NCBI GenBank assembly: GCA_029338735.1
Contig: JAQYAY010000024.1
Span: 1-64,000, forward strand
Direction of reading: 5' to 3'
Length of the DNA stretch: 64,000 nucleotides
From: Lachnospiraceae bacterium
GTDB lineage: Bacteria; Bacillota; Clostridia; Lachnospirales; Lachnospiraceae
Of this stretch, positions 26,031 through 36,479 are shown piece after piece; positions within the stretch are counted from its first letter, which is position 1, and each line of letters opens with the position of its first letter. A model generated the notes under the pieces. That model made no database searches. It saw only the letters and a program-made list of their open reading frames with translations, and had not been told where the DNA came from. The position numbers and the translations under genes were made by a program.

Positions 26031-26950
26031 TTATCCGGGTAATACGAAAATCCCATATGATATACTTTACTCTTATTGCCATGCCTGTCTACTGCTATCG
26101 CCGAGAGGACATTGTATCCCTTCGGTATCTTTACAGGCTCTGTATATACATTATCCGATGTATCGGGCATCCTGCTCTTCTTGCTCCACGAATAGTAGAT
26201 CGTAGTTCCTTCGTCCGCCGCCAGCGTCACTTTTTTCTCTGAAGTAAACTCTCCTCCGTCCGGACTCGCCTTCGGCTCTGATGGAGTCTTGTACCTGATA
26301 GTGTATGTATGCGACTCTACTTCTCCGAACTTGCCATTTGAATTCCTGCAGACAGCCCTGACACGCGTCTTACCCTCTGTCAGATAGATGGAACCGTCAT
26401 ACAGATGTCCATGAACACCGTTCGGGGCCTTGCCGTCTGTAGTATAGAAGATCTCGTAGTCGTCTCCACCCTCAGGCGCAGACAGCGTCAGCAGGATGTC
26501 ATCGTCATAAGTACCGCCAGATACAGAGAATACAGGAGGCCTGATCAGGTAATCTTTAAAAATAGCCTTCGCTTCATCCCCTTTGGCATACTGCTGGGCA
26601 GATTCCATTCTGTCATAGGCACCGTCACTCTCATAGATCTGAAGCAGCAGACGGAAAGCCCTCGTATAGCTGCCATCGAGCTTTACAGCCCTGAGCAGAT
26701 ACTGCTCTGCGAGCTGCTTCTGACTTCCCATCTTGTAATAGACATTGCCAAGGGCAAAAAGAGTCCTGGTGTCAGACGGATTCTTCTCCAGAGCATTGCG
26801 GTAATGTAGGGTGGCGTCATAGTATTCTTTCTTTTCTTCAGCCTGCCGACCGGCCGTATACTGATATGAAAACGACCTGGTATACTGATAATAGATAAAG
26901 CCCATCAGGGCAAGAACAATTATCAGTCCAATAGCGATTTTCTTCTTCAT
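26027..26950 (-). CDS. Membrane-anchored TPR protein with chitobiase/FN3-associated domains
   Basis: A 307-residue protein with an N-terminal transmembrane anchor (KKKIAIGLIIVLALMGFIYY), two to three TPR repeats (about 30-125: AEEKKEYYDATLHYRNALEKNPSDTRTLFALGNVYYKMG) and two copies of the ~70-residue chitobiase C-terminal / FN3-associated type (YEIFYTTDGKAPN.., TIYYSWSKKSRMPDTSDNVY), which usually bind or space extracellular proteins. The lone N-terminal anchor places the TPR and repeat part outside the cell. Not seen in well-studied operons; role unknown. It is coupled to the phosphorylase by a 4-nt overlap and lies 6 nt after folD. Confidence 0.8.
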   Translation of the reverse strand: MKKKIAIGLIIVLALMGFIYYQYTRSFSYQYTAGRQAEEKKEYYDATLHYRNALEKNPSDTRTLFALGNVYYKMGSQKQLAEQYLLRAVKLDGSYTRAFRLLLQIYESDGAYDRMESAQQYAKGDEAKAIFKDYLIRPPVFSVSGGTYDDDILLTLSAPEGGDDYEIFYTTDGKAPNGVHGHLYDGSIYLTEGKTRVRAVCRNSNGKFGEVESHTYTIRYKTPSEPKASPDGGEFTSEKKVTLAADEGTTIYYSWSKKSRMPDTSDNVYTEPVKIPKGYNVLSAIAVDRHGNKSKVYHMGFSYYPDK

Positions 26951-26956
26951 AGGCGA

Positions 26957-27799
26957 TTACCTGGTGGCTGCCTCTACGCAGTTCTTCATGAGCATGGCGA
27001 TAGTCATCGGACCCACTCCGCCCGGAACAGGCGTGATATACGAAGCCTTCTGTGATGCGCTCTCGAAATCCACATCACCGCAGAGCTTACCATTCTCATC
27101 TCTGTCCATTCCGACATCAATGACTACAGCACCATCTTTGATATCGTCAGCAGTGAAAAACTCAGGCTTTCCGATAGCCGCAACAAGGATATCCGCCTGT
27201 CTTGTGATCTCTCTCAGATTCTTTGTATGTGAGTGGCATACAGTGACAGTACCGTTCTCACGAAGAAGAAGCATGGCCATAGGCTTGCCAACGATATTGC
27301 TCCTGCCCACAATTACGCAGTTCTTTCCATCGATAGAGACACCGCTTCGCCTGATCAGTTCGATAATGCCAGCCGGCGTACATGATTTGAAGCCCGGAAG
27401 ACCAATAGACAGTCTGCCAACAGAAATCGGTGAAAAACCATCCACATCCTTGTCCGGATCGATGGTATTGATCACCTTGTCTTCATCAATCTGCGGCGGT
27501 AAAGGAAGCTGAACCAGGATACCATGAACAGATGGATCAGCATTGAGCTCCCTGACCTTCTCAAGAAGCTCACTTTCCTCAGTATCGGCTGGCAGATCAA
27601 TAGAAACAGACTTGATACCGGTATATTCACAGGCCCTGATCTTGTTCCTCACATACACATGACTAGCCGGATCATCTCCAACCAGCACGACGGCAAGGCA
27701 CGGCTGAATGCCTTCGGCATTAAGCTTCGCAACAAGAGCCTTCACCTCATCCTTAATATCCTGTGAGATTTTCTTACCGTCAATTCTTTCAGCACTCAT
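26957..27799 (-). CDS. folD: Methylenetetrahydrofolate dehydrogenase / cyclohydrolase
   Basis: About 280 residues. It oxidises 5,10-methylene-THF with NADP and hydrolyses the methenyl product to 10-formyl-THF. Catalytic Tyr49 and Lys53 are in SHVYVRNK (E. coli Tyr50, Lys54), and the C-terminal signature [15 protein letters not shown] is present. The track start (27838) lies upstream of a better site: AGGAG is 6 nt before the ATG at 27799, so I use that. The gene follows fhs after 13 nt, so the folate one-carbon interconversion steps are made together. Confidence 0.96.
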   Translation of the reverse strand: MSAERIDGKKISQDIKDEVKALVAKLNAEGIQPCLAVVLVGDDPASHVYVRNKIRACEYTGIKSVSIDLPADTEESELLEKVRELNADPSVHGILVQLPLPPQIDEDKVINTIDPDKDVDGFSPISVGRLSIGLPGFKSCTPAGIIELIRRSGVSIDGKNCVIVGRSNIVGKPMAMLLLRENGTVTVCHSHTKNLREITRQADILVAAIGKPEFFTADDIKDGAVVIDVGMDRDENGKLCGDVDFESASQKASYITPVPGGVGPMTIAMLMKNCVEAATR

Positions 27800-27812
27800 A
27801 TTAACTCCTGAC

Positions 27813-29483
27813 TTAAAACAATCCCGTGATACGTCCATCGTCCGTTACATCAATATTCTCAGCCGCCGGATGCATCGGCAGTCCAGGCATCGTCATGATA
27901 TTGCCGAGCACAGCAACCACGAATCCGGCACCTGCAGACGGATACACTTCTCTGACGTTAATCTTAAATCCCGTCGGACGGCCAAGAGCCTTCGCATCAT
28001 CGGACAGCGAATACTGAGTCTTTGCCATGCAGACAGGCAGATTGTCCATTCCGAGGTCCTTCAGCTTGCTCAGCTGCTTCCTGGCACCGGCAGTATAGTT
28101 GACACCACAAGCACCGTAGATTTCCTTCGCAATAGTCTCGATCTTGTCCTCGAGAGGCATATTGTCAGGATAGAGCACATGGAAGTCACTCTTCTTGTTC
28201 TCAAGGGTATCGATGACCTTGTCGGCAAGATCCAGACCGCCTTCGCCACCCTTTGCGAATACCTCAGATACAGCGAACTCAGCACCTCTCTCCTCGCAGA
28301 AATTCTTTACGAAATCAATCTCAGCCTGTGTATCTGTATCGAAAGAATTCAGGGTCACGATTACAGGAACACCGTACTTCTGGAGATTCTCAATGTGTTT
28401 CTCAAGATTTACGATACCTTCCTTCAGAGCCTCAAGATTCTCTGTCTTCAGGTCATCCTTAGGTACTCCGCCATTATACTTTAAGGCTCTTACAGTTGCA
28501 ACAAGTACGACAGCGTCAGGACGTAGGCCTGCCTTTCTGCACTTGATATCGAAGAACTTCTCAGCGCCGAGGTCAGCACCGAATCCGGCCTCTGTGACAG
28601 CTATATCGCCGAGCTTTAATGCTGTACGTGTAGCACGGACAGAGTTGCAGCCATGAGCAATATTTGCAAATGGTCCGCCATGAACAATAGCCATATTGTG
28701 CTCAAGTGTCTGTACGATATTAGGCTTTAATGCATCTACAAGAAGGGCAGCCATAGCACCAGTGGCCTTGAGGTCATCAGCCGTTACAGGCTCACCATCA
28801 AAATTGTAGGCAACGATTATTTTTTTCAGTCTCTCTTTCAGGTCATGAAGGTTACAAGCCAGGCAGAAGATAGCCATGACTTCGCTTGCCACTGAGATCA
28901 CGAAATGATCCTCACGAGGCATACCGTCTGACTTCTTACCGAGTCCTACAACGATATTACGGAGTACCCTGTCGTTCATATCCATGCAGCGCTTCCATAC
29001 TACGCTTCTCGGATCGATGCGAAGCTGGTTGCCCTTCTGGATATGGTTGTCAAGCATTGCTGCAAGAAGATTATTGGCGCTTGTAATAGCATGGAAATCA
29101 CCTGTGAAATGGAGATTCAGCTCTTCCATAGGGACAACCTGTGCATATCCACCGCCTGCTGCTCCTCCTTTTATTCCGAAGCACGGTCCGAGTGAAGGTT
29201 CACGAAGTGCAGCTATGGTCTTCCTGCCTCTCTTATTCAGGGCATCTACAAGACCGATTGTGGTCGTAGTCTTTCCTTCTCCTGCCGGAGTAGGATTGAT
29301 GGCTGTCACAAGGACCAGCTTGCCATCAGGCCTGCCATCAAGCTCTTTCAGATAGTCCTCTGTGAGCTTTGCCTTGTACTTGCCATACAGCTCGAGTGAA
29401 TCATACGGTATATCATACCTCTCTGCCACCTTCTCGATACGAAGCTTCTCTGCTTCCTGTGCGATCTCAATGTCTGACTTCAT
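27813..29483 (-). CDS. fhs: Formate-tetrahydrofolate ligase
   Basis: A 556-residue ATP-dependent enzyme joining formate to THF to give 10-formyl-THF, common in anaerobes that take up one-carbon units from formate. The ATP-binding region [17 protein letters not shown] starts at about residue 62, and the later family block [26 protein letters not shown] is intact. AAGGAGG precedes the ATG. Length is typical (~555). It heads the operon that continues through folD, the TPR protein and pyrimidine phosphorylase to phoH and ybeY. Confidence 0.97.
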   Translation of the reverse strand: MKSDIEIAQEAEKLRIEKVAERYDIPYDSLELYGKYKAKLTEDYLKELDGRPDGKLVLVTAINPTPAGEGKTTTTIGLVDALNKRGRKTIAALREPSLGPCFGIKGGAAGGGYAQVVPMEELNLHFTGDFHAITSANNLLAAMLDNHIQKGNQLRIDPRSVVWKRCMDMNDRVLRNIVVGLGKKSDGMPREDHFVISVASEVMAIFCLACNLHDLKERLKKIIVAYNFDGEPVTADDLKATGAMAALLVDALKPNIVQTLEHNMAIVHGGPFANIAHGCNSVRATRTALKLGDIAVTEAGFGADLGAEKFFDIKCRKAGLRPDAVVLVATVRALKYNGGVPKDDLKTENLEALKEGIVNLEKHIENLQKYGVPVIVTLNSFDTDTQAEIDFVKNFCEERGAEFAVSEVFAKGGEGGLDLADKVIDTLENKKSDFHVLYPDNMPLEDKIETIAKEIYGACGVNYTAGARKQLSKLKDLGMDNLPVCMAKTQYSLSDDAKALGRPTGFKINVREVYPSAGAGFVVAVLGNIMTMPGLPMHPAAENIDVTDDGRITGLF

Positions 29484-29502
29484 ATTGCCTCCTTGGTTTT
29501 AA

Positions 29503-29575
29503 TTCTGAGTTCTGAGTTATTAGTTTTAAGTTTTAACTTTGAACTTTGAACTTTGAACTCTGTACTTTTAACTTT
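29503..29575. repeat. Heptamer tandem repeats after the ftsK stop
   Basis: Two arrays of 7-bp units: TTCTGAG twice (29503-29516) and TTTTAAG/TTTTAAC/TTTGAAC/TTTGAAC/TTTGAAC and decayed copies (29524-29575). Leftward, the array begins within the last codons of ftsK: the stop TAA is part of it. Confidence 0.75.
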
Positions 29576-32156
29576 CCAGATACTGATTAAACTGCTCCAA
29601 TGTCATCAGGACTGTACGCGGCTTCGTGCCTGTCTCGGCTCCGACGACGCCTGCCTCCTCCAGCTGATCCATGATACGTGCCGCACGGTTGAATCCTATC
29701 TTGAAATTCCTCTGCAGCATTCCGATCGAGCCCTTCTGCTTGTCTATTATGAGGCGGCCTGCATCTGCAAAATACTGGTCTCTCTCATTGAAATCACCGC
29801 CTGCATCCGAACCTCCTGATTCTGATGAAGGAGTGCTCTCTTCTATTGATTCCTGGATCTGCGAATCGTACTCCGCGTCTCCACCGTTCTGCTTCTTTAT
29901 GAAGTCGACTACCTTCGATACATCCTCGTCAGGAACAAAGGCTCCCTGGACCCTGAGCGGCTTTGTAAACCCCTGCGGGAAATAGAGCATGTCGCCTTTC
30001 CCTAAGAGCTTCTCAGCACCATTCATGTCAAGAATGGTCCTCGAATCCACTCCGCTAGTGACTGCAAATGCTATACGGCTAGGCATATTGGCCTTGATGA
30101 GACCGGTGATGACATCAACAGATGGTCTCTGCGTAGCAATGACGAGGTGTATGCCACAGGCTCTTGCCAGCTGTGCCAGTCTGCAGATGGCTCCTTCGAC
30201 TTCCTTTGGACACTGCATCATAAGGTCTGCCAGCTCATCGACTATGACGACGATCTGAGGCATCTTCTGAACATCTATCATCACGGTCTCGCCGTTCTTG
30301 TCCTTAACGCCTATCTTACCATTTTTTATCCTGGCATTGTAGCCCTTTATATCACGGACTCCGGTCTCTGCGAACTTCTTGTAGCGGTCTGTCATCTCAT
30401 TTACAGCCCACTGCAGTGCCCCGGCTGCCTTCTTCGGGTCTGTGACAACAGGTGTCATCAGGTGCGGAATTCCATTGTATACTGACAGCTCCACGACCTT
30501 CGGATCTATCATGATGAATTTTACTTCAGAAGGCTTTGCCTTGTAAAGTATCGACATGATGATCGTATTGATGCAGACTGACTTTCCTGAACCTGTAGCT
30601 CCTGCTATCAGCAGATGAGGCATCTTCGCAATGTCTGATACAATGACCTTGCCGGCAATATCTCTTCCTGCCGCAAAAGCAATCTTTGACTTCGTGCTCT
30701 GGAATTCCTTTGATTCCATCATCTCCCTGAACGGGACTACCATTGTATGCCTGTTCGGAACCTCAATTCCTACCGCGCTCTTTCCCGGTATCGGTGCCTC
30801 GATACGGATATCTGCAGCTGCCAGATTCAGCTTGATATCGTCAGCCAGATTCACGATCTTTGATACCTTGACTCCCATCTCAGGATGGATCTCGTATCTA
30901 GTGACTGTGGGACCGCAGGTCACGTCTGTCACCTGTGCATCTACCCCGAAGTTTTTGAGCGTCGTAGCAAGCTTGTCAGCTGTCTGCTGCAGGTATTCCT
31001 GCGTATTGGCATTGGTGCCCTGCTTCTCCTGCTTCAGGAGAGATACCGGTGGAAATACATATTCTCGCTCCGGCACAGACGGCCTGTCCATAGCAATTGG
31101 AGCATTATCAATATCAGGCTTCTTTTCTTCCTGTACTGGCTGCGTCTTCGGCTCGTCATACACATCTTCTGTGATCTCATGAATTCCGTCACTTGCTGCC
31201 TTCGGCTGTGCCACATGTATCTGTGGCTTCTGCACTTCTTTGACAGGCTCTGGTACTGGCTGTGGTTGTTGCTCGGGATCTGGTTCATCCACTATATGGA
31301 TATTCGTCTTTACATCCTGACCGCTTACGAGCCTGACCTCTTCCTTTTCAGCTGCTACAGGGATGTCATCAGGATTCTTCTGAGTGTTTTCTTCTGCCTC
31401 TTTTAGATCATCACTGGTCAGCTCCCGAAGTCCATCATGACGCTCCGGCGCACTATCCTCCCTCTCAGGAGATGGGATCAATGTCACACCTGAGAAAACC
31501 CTTTTTTTCTTCGCAGGCTTTTTTTCAGGCTCATCTGCTATCATGTCGCTTTCACGTCTTTTACGGCGTTCCCTTTTTTCAGGCTCTTTCTTTTCCTCCC
31601 TCGGAGTCCTGTCCCTGTCTATGAATCTCGACAGCAGGCCTTTTTCAGAGACGAGGACTATGCAGATGATCATGAAGATCACCAGCAGGATCCCGGCTAC
31701 AAGAGGACCGAAAGCCTTTGCAAAAGCACCACCAATGATACATCCGAACAGGCCTCCGCCAGACCTGCCATGATAGGATTCAAGATATGCCTTGGCAGGA
31801 GCCGGTACAGACCTGCCATATATGATGACATCAATTATGCCATCCAGGAAAATCACGAAGAAAAATGCTGCCCACAGCTTGATCTTCGCGATCGTACTTC
31901 CTTTATTCGATACTGCAAAAAAAATACCGATAAGAATTCCTATCGGAAGCACATAGTTTACAGCGCCAAAAAGCCCGAAGAGGAAGCGGCTTAATGTGTT
32001 TCCCACTTTCCCTCCGAGCCCGAAATTGCTAAGAAAAAGCAGTATGCAGACTGCAAGGGAAAGCCAGAGGATGATATCTCTTTTCACTCCGGTTTCAGGC
32101 TGCTGCTTCTTAGCTGCTGCAGCCCTACTATTCTTTCTCTTCTTTGTGTCTGACAT
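29568..32156 (-). CDS. ftsK: DNA translocase FtsK/SpoIIIE
   Basis: An 862-residue DNA pump that moves chromosome ends at the division septum. N-terminal hydrophobic segments (about 27-47, 58-84, 94-113, 133-170) anchor it; ~180-370 is a charged, low-complexity linker; ~370-760 is the motor, with Walker [10 protein letters not shown] at 519-527 and Walker [13 protein letters not shown]. The C-terminal gamma domain (~795-862: [47 protein letters not shown]) would read KOPS/SRS sites. Length is typical. It is followed on the same strand by fhs after the heptamer array, so the two are probably separate units. Confidence 0.95.
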   Translation of the reverse strand: MSDTKKRKNSRAAAAKKQQPETGVKRDIILWLSLAVCILLFLSNFGLGGKVGNTLSRFLFGLFGAVNYVLPIGILIGIFFAVSNKGSTIAKIKLWAAFFFVIFLDGIIDVIIYGRSVPAPAKAYLESYHGRSGGGLFGCIIGGAFAKAFGPLVAGILLVIFMIICIVLVSEKGLLSRFIDRDRTPREEKKEPEKRERRKRRESDMIADEPEKKPAKKKRVFSGVTLIPSPEREDSAPERHDGLRELTSDDLKEAEENTQKNPDDIPVAAEKEEVRLVSGQDVKTNIHIVDEPDPEQQPQPVPEPVKEVQKPQIHVAQPKAASDGIHEITEDVYDEPKTQPVQEEKKPDIDNAPIAMDRPSVPEREYVFPPVSLLKQEKQGTNANTQEYLQQTADKLATTLKNFGVDAQVTDVTCGPTVTRYEIHPEMGVKVSKIVNLADDIKLNLAAADIRIEAPIPGKSAVGIEVPNRHTMVVPFREMMESKEFQSTKSKIAFAAGRDIAGKVIVSDIAKMPHLLIAGATGSGKSVCINTIIMSILYKAKPSEVKFIMIDPKVVELSVYNGIPHLMTPVVTDPKKAAGALQWAVNEMTDRYKKFAETGVRDIKGYNARIKNGKIGVKDKNGETVMIDVQKMPQIVVIVDELADLMMQCPKEVEGAICRLAQLARACGIHLVIATQRPSVDVITGLIKANMPSRIAFAVTSGVDSRTILDMNGAEKLLGKGDMLYFPQGFTKPLRVQGAFVPDEDVSKVVDFIKKQNGGDAEYDSQIQESIEESTPSSESGGSDAGGDFNERDQYFADAGRLIIDKQKGSIGMLQRNFKIGFNRAARIMDQLEEAGVVGAETGTKPRTVLMTLEQFNQYLES

Positions 32157-32168
32157 ACTGCCCTGATT

Positions 32169-33632
32169 TTATCCTTCCTGTGTATCTCCGCAGAGATAAT
32201 TGTACAGACCCTCATACTTGAACTTCGAAGCGTTCCATGAGTAGTCTTTATTCATGTCGCGCTCTGCCATCTTGTTCCAGTCGGTCTTCTTTGTAAAGTA
32301 AATCTCCTTTGAATAGTTGACGATATTGAGCATCTCATCGCCATTGTAATTCTTGAATGAGAAGCCATCACCTGTCTTGTCATATTCATTGTATGGCTGT
32401 ACTGTATCCTTGAGTCCGCCTGTCTCTCTCACGATAGGGATGGTTCCATATCTGAAAGCGATGAGCTGGGTCAGTCCGCATGGCTCAAAGCGTGATGGCA
32501 TCAGGAATGCATCAGCTGCTGCATAGAGCTTGCGTGCCATATCCTCTGAATAGTAAATATTAGCAGAGATCCTGTCCGGATACTTCCATGCATAGTGACG
32601 GAACATATTCTCATATCGGTTCTCACCAGTTCCTACTACTACGAACTGGGTATTCTCATCTGCGATGCCGTCCATTGCATAATTGATCAGGTCAAGACCC
32701 TTCTGGTCTGTGAGCCTTGATACCAGACCGATCATGTACTTCTTGCTGTCGACGGTGAGGCCAAGCTCTTCCTGGAGCTTTTCCTTGTTGATCTTCTTAT
32801 TCCTTCTGAAGCTCGACACATCATACTGCTTGTAGATCGACATATCTGTAGAAGGATCATAGGTCACATAATCGATACCATTCACAATACCCTGCATATC
32901 GAAATGTCTTGATGACAGGAGTCCGTCAAGTCCCTCGCCGTAATACGGGGTCTGGATCTCTTCACAGTAGGTCTGTGATACTGTCGTGATGTAGTCTGCA
33001 TATACGAGACCACCCTTCAGCATATTACCGCCCTTATTGAACTCCAGCTTGTCAGGAGTGAACAGATATGACGGAAATCCTGAGAGGCCTTCCATCGTTT
33101 CTATATCCCAGATACCCTGGAACTTGAGATTGTGGATAGTCATAATGGTCTTGATGCCCCAGAAGAATTCATTGCCCTGGAACTCATTCTTCAGATAAAC
33201 AGGTATGAATCCTGTCTGCCAGTCGTGGCAGTGAATGATATCAGGCTTGAAATCAATCACTGGAAGCATCGAAAGCACAGCCTTGTCGAAGAAGGTGAAT
33301 TTCTCGATATCGTATCTCGTATCTCCGTATGGATAGAAGCACTCGAAGTATTCGAGATTGTCGATGAAATAATAGGTGATGCCCGCGTATTCATACTCCA
33401 TCACGCCAACATACTTTTCGCCCATTAATGGTCCGCCAGTCATCTGAAAGCTCGTGACAAACTTGAAATTGTCACGGAATCTTGGCGGAATGCAGGTGTA
33501 ATCCGGGATAACCACCCTTATATCCCAGTTTTCTTTGTCGAATTCCTTTGGGAGAGCGCCGACTACATCAGCCAGTCCTCCGGTCTTCACAAATGGAAAA
33601 CATTCACTTGCTGCAAAAAGAATTTTCTTCAT
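32169..33632 (-). CDS. glgA: Glycogen synthase
   Basis: A 487-residue ADP-glucose-dependent GT5 glucosyltransferase that extends alpha-1,4-glucan. The N-terminal ADP-glucose motif KTGGLADVVGALP starts at Lys16, and the C-terminal domain has MPSRFEPCGLTQLIAFRYGTIPIVRETGGLKDTV. Length is normal. AAAGGAGG is placed before the ATG. No other glycogen gene is in the window, so the glg set is scattered. It lies in a leftward series with yebC upstream (27 nt gap) and ftsK downstream (12 nt gap). Confidence 0.96.
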   Translation of the reverse strand: MKKILFAASECFPFVKTGGLADVVGALPKEFDKENWDIRVVIPDYTCIPPRFRDNFKFVTSFQMTGGPLMGEKYVGVMEYEYAGITYYFIDNLEYFECFYPYGDTRYDIEKFTFFDKAVLSMLPVIDFKPDIIHCHDWQTGFIPVYLKNEFQGNEFFWGIKTIMTIHNLKFQGIWDIETMEGLSGFPSYLFTPDKLEFNKGGNMLKGGLVYADYITTVSQTYCEEIQTPYYGEGLDGLLSSRHFDMQGIVNGIDYVTYDPSTDMSIYKQYDVSSFRRNKKINKEKLQEELGLTVDSKKYMIGLVSRLTDQKGLDLINYAMDGIADENTQFVVVGTGENRYENMFRHYAWKYPDRISANIYYSEDMARKLYAAADAFLMPSRFEPCGLTQLIAFRYGTIPIVRETGGLKDTVQPYNEYDKTGDGFSFKNYNGDEMLNIVNYSKEIYFTKKTDWNKMAERDMNKDYSWNASKFKYEGLYNYLCGDTQEG

Positions 33633-33659
33633 GGCTTAGCCTCCTTTAGATATCAAGGA

Positions 33660-34400
33660 TCAATCCTCAGTATCGTTTTCCCAGTTATTATATACCTCCT
33701 GGACGTCGTCATCATTATCGAGCCAGTCAAGTATCCTCTGAATATTGGTCTTGTCCTCTTCGCTGGAAAGAGTCACATAGGTCTGAGGGATCATGGTCAC
33801 CTGGGCATCAGCCATCGGGATTCCCTGATCCTCAAGCTTGCCTCTGACATCTGAGAAATCCTCCGGAGCAGTAGTGATGACATAGCTGTCATCCTCTTCC
33901 TCGAAGTCCTCGGCACCTGCATCAAGAGCAGCCATCATTAGTGAGTCCGCATCCATATCGCACTCTTCCTTGTCTACGATGATCTGTCCCTTTTCATCAA
34001 ACATATATGACACACATCCCTGTGTACCGATATTCCCGTGACCCTTTGAGAAAGCATTCCTGACATTGGCAGCCGTACGGTTCTTATTGTCTGTAAGAGC
34101 CTTGACGATGATAGCTGTTCCGCCAGGTCCGTATCCTTCATAGGTGACGGTCTCATAATTGACACTATTGGCATCTCCTGCTGCCTTCTTGATTCCACGA
34201 TCGATAGTATCATTAGGCATATTTGCAGCTTTGGCCTTCGCAATGACATCACGGAGCTTGCTGTTATTTGCAGGATCAGGACCTCCCTCCTTTACTGCAA
34301 CGGCAATCTCACGTCCTATGATGGTGAAAACCTTTCCCTTTGCAGCGTCGTTTTTCTCTTTTTTGTGCTTAATGTTAGCAAATTTTGAATGTCCTGACAT
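33660..34400 (-). CDS. yebC: YebC/PmpR-family protein (TACO1 family)
   Basis: A 246-residue member of the YebC/TACO1 family. It begins [32 protein letters not shown], with [31 protein letters not shown] as the conserved centre. Family members were annotated as transcription regulators; more recent work ties several of them to translation through proline-rich stretches. Either role is compatible with this sequence. The full length is present and AAAGGA lies before the ATG. A possible promoter overlaps the 3' end of the upstream gene. Confidence 0.92.
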   Translation of the reverse strand: MSGHSKFANIKHKKEKNDAAKGKVFTIIGREIAVAVKEGGPDPANNSKLRDVIAKAKAANMPNDTIDRGIKKAAGDANSVNYETVTYEGYGPGGTAIIVKALTDNKNRTAANVRNAFSKGHGNIGTQGCVSYMFDEKGQIIVDKEECDMDADSLMMAALDAGAEDFEEEDDSYVITTAPEDFSDVRGKLEDQGIPMADAQVTMIPQTYVTLSSEEDKTNIQRILDWLDNDDDVQEVYNNWENDTED

Positions 34401-34439
34401 TTTTACAAAAATTCCTTTCCTTATAATTTAACTAAGATA

Positions 34440-34468
34440 TTTTACCATTTAACTGATTTTCTTTCAAG
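34440..34468 (-). promoter_or_regulatory. Possible promoter of yebC
   Basis: Minus strand TTGAAA (34463-34468), 17-bp spacer, TAAAAA (34440-34445). The -35 is within the last codons of the CorC-like gene; the -10 is a weak match. Confidence 0.35.
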
Positions 34469-35300
34469 CCTTCTGAACTTTTACTTTTGTGATGACTCTC
34501 TCATGAACTCCGAGTATCTCAAAAATATATCCGAATGCCTTGATTTTGAAATGGGCATTTTCTTCAGGCACATGGCCATACAGATAGATCAGAAGCCCGT
34601 TCAGAGTCTCGATCTCAGACTCTTCTACCTCAGTGAGATCAATATCAAGCCTCTCTGCGACATCAGACAGCGGTGCCCGTCCGCTTATGATATATACTCC
34701 AGGTGCCTTTTCCACGATCAGTCTCTCATCATTGTCATGTTCATCCTGGATATTGCCAACTATCTCCTCGAGGACATCCTCCATCGTGATGATCCCGGAC
34801 GTCTGTCCGTATTCATCCACCACAATCATCAGGTGCAGCTTCTGGAACTGCATCTGTGTAAAAAGCGTATTGATCGAATGTGTCTCCGGAATGAACTGAG
34901 CCTTCCTGATGAGGCCGTCGATATCCCTGATCTTCTTGTCCCTGTCCTTCTGCTGGATTGCAAAATGAAACAGCTCCTTCATGTGGATCGTCCCGATGAT
35001 ATTGTCGAGATCCTTCAGGTAGACAGGGAATCTCGAATAATGGCTCTTGTCAAAGACCTCAATTGCCTCTTCAAGAGTCATCTCCCCATTCAGAGCCTCG
35101 ATATCTGACCTGTGCGTCATGATATCCTTCGCATCCTTGTCATCAAAGGCAAAGATATTCTCGATCATCTCAGCCTCTGAGGCCCTGAGATTGCCCTGCT
35201 CATGGCTCTCATTTACCATCGACATGATATCGGCTTCGGTCACATTCGGGTCGAGATTGTGCAGAGTCTTCTTCTGTTTCTTTTTTGAAAAAATGCCCAT
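34464..35300 (-). CDS. CBS-domain protein of the CorC / hemolysin C type
   Basis: About 278 residues. It has two CBS domains (~60-185; MTHRSDIEALNGEMTLEEAIEVF and MIVVDEYGQTSGIITMEDVLEEIVGNI) and a C-terminal CorC_HlyC transporter-associated domain (~195-275: SGRAPLSDVAERLDI). It lacks the DUF21 membrane domain of the longer hemolysin-like relatives, so it should be cytosolic, as in CorC. Proposed roles are magnesium/cobalt homeostasis; not proven here. The track start (35384) overlaps alr; ATG 35300 (MGIFSKKKQ) with AAGG just before it lies 5 nt after the alr stop, so the two are coupled. Confidence 0.85.
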   Translation of the reverse strand: MGIFSKKKQKKTLHNLDPNVTEADIMSMVNESHEQGNLRASEAEMIENIFAFDDKDAKDIMTHRSDIEALNGEMTLEEAIEVFDKSHYSRFPVYLKDLDNIIGTIHMKELFHFAIQQKDRDKKIRDIDGLIRKAQFIPETHSINTLFTQMQFQKLHLMIVVDEYGQTSGIITMEDVLEEIVGNIQDEHDNDERLIVEKAPGVYIISGRAPLSDVAERLDIDLTEVEESEIETLNGLLIYLYGHVPEENAHFKIKAFGYIFEILGVHERVITKVKVQKA

Positions 35301-35305
35301 ACACC

Positions 35306-36463
35306 TTACCTGTAGAATTTCTTCTTCTCGACCATGACTCCATCCTTGTAGTACAGGCGCGGGATTCTGATTCCCAGGTCGCATGCCAGCTCATAATTGA
35401 ATCTGCCTGAGATGTCACCGAGTTCTTCGATTGTGATCTCGTCATCGCCGTTTTTCCCGATGAGTGTGACTTCATCCATATTGGCGACATCCGGCACATC
35501 GCTCACGTCAACCATCATCTGGTCCATGCAGATGCGTCCGACAATCGGGCATCTCCTGCCACGGATGATGACAGATGCCTTGTTGGAAAGGCTTCTCGGA
35601 TAGCCGTCTGCATATCCGACCGGAACTGTAGCTATCTTTCTCTCCTTATCTGTTACATAGATCCCGCCGTAGCTGATTGAAGTGCCTGCAGGAACTGTCT
35701 TTAAATGCACGATATGTGAAACGAGTGACAGTGACGGCTCAAGAGGGAAACTGTGATCCACATCATCAGAAGGCCACATGCCGTACATCGTGATGCCGAG
35801 ACGGACTGCATCGAGCTTGTCCTTAGTATAGTCCATGGATGCAGCTGAATTGCAGCAGTGACGGATCTGGAAATCAAGGCCTCTGTCATGCAGCATACCG
35901 ATCATCTTCGTGAACTTCGCATACTGGTCATCGGTATACGTCATATCTTTCTCATCTGCCTTCGCAAAATGAGTGAAAATCCCCTCAGGAATAAGTGAAT
36001 CATCATTGAACAGATCTGCTATCTCATCGGCTGCCTCTTCGGTCACAGGATATCCGATACGTCCCATTCCGGTATCTATTGCTATATGGCAGTATACCTT
36101 CTTACCGAGCTTCCTTGCATAAGCGGCATAGTCGGTTGCCATCTTTTTTGAAAAAATAACCGGACGCACGCCTTCTCTGATGATCCTCTCATATGAATGA
36201 GTGAACGTAAATCCGAGGATCAGGATAGGCTTCTTAATGCCAGCCTCGAGGAGCTCATATGCCTCTTCTGCCGTGGCTGCTGCATATCCGTAGATATCGT
36301 CATCATTCTCCAGGTCCTTTGCTATCGGAACTGCACCATGACCATAGCCGTCAGCCTTCAGGACTGCGTACATCTTCTGGTCTGCACATTTCTTTTTAAC
36401 TTCTCTGATATTGTGCTCTATTGCGTTGAGATCAACCTTTGCGCATATTCTGTAAAAATCCAT
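35306..36463 (-). CDS. alr: Alanine racemase
   Basis: A 385-residue PLP enzyme that makes D-alanine for peptidoglycan. The PLP lysine is Lys36 in AVLKADGYGHGA, and the catalytic tyrosine is in TSISYGGIY; RICMDQMMVDV is the C-terminal family motif. Length is normal. AAGGA is located about 10 nt before the ATG. It follows nnrD after 16 nt, an arrangement common in Firmicutes where the nnr/alr genes often sit with acpS; no acpS is here. Confidence 0.96.
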   Translation of the reverse strand: MDFYRICAKVDLNAIEHNIREVKKKCADQKMYAVLKADGYGHGAVPIAKDLENDDDIYGYAAATAEEAYELLEAGIKKPILILGFTFTHSYERIIREGVRPVIFSKKMATDYAAYARKLGKKVYCHIAIDTGMGRIGYPVTEEAADEIADLFNDDSLIPEGIFTHFAKADEKDMTYTDDQYAKFTKMIGMLHDRGLDFQIRHCCNSAASMDYTKDKLDAVRLGITMYGMWPSDDVDHSFPLEPSLSLVSHIVHLKTVPAGTSISYGGIYVTDKERKIATVPVGYADGYPRSLSNKASVIIRGRRCPIVGRICMDQMMVDVSDVPDVANMDEVTLIGKNGDDEITIEELGDISGRFNYELACDLGIRIPRLYYKDGVMVEKKKFYR

Positions 36464-36479
36464 CGTTTCTGTATCCTTT

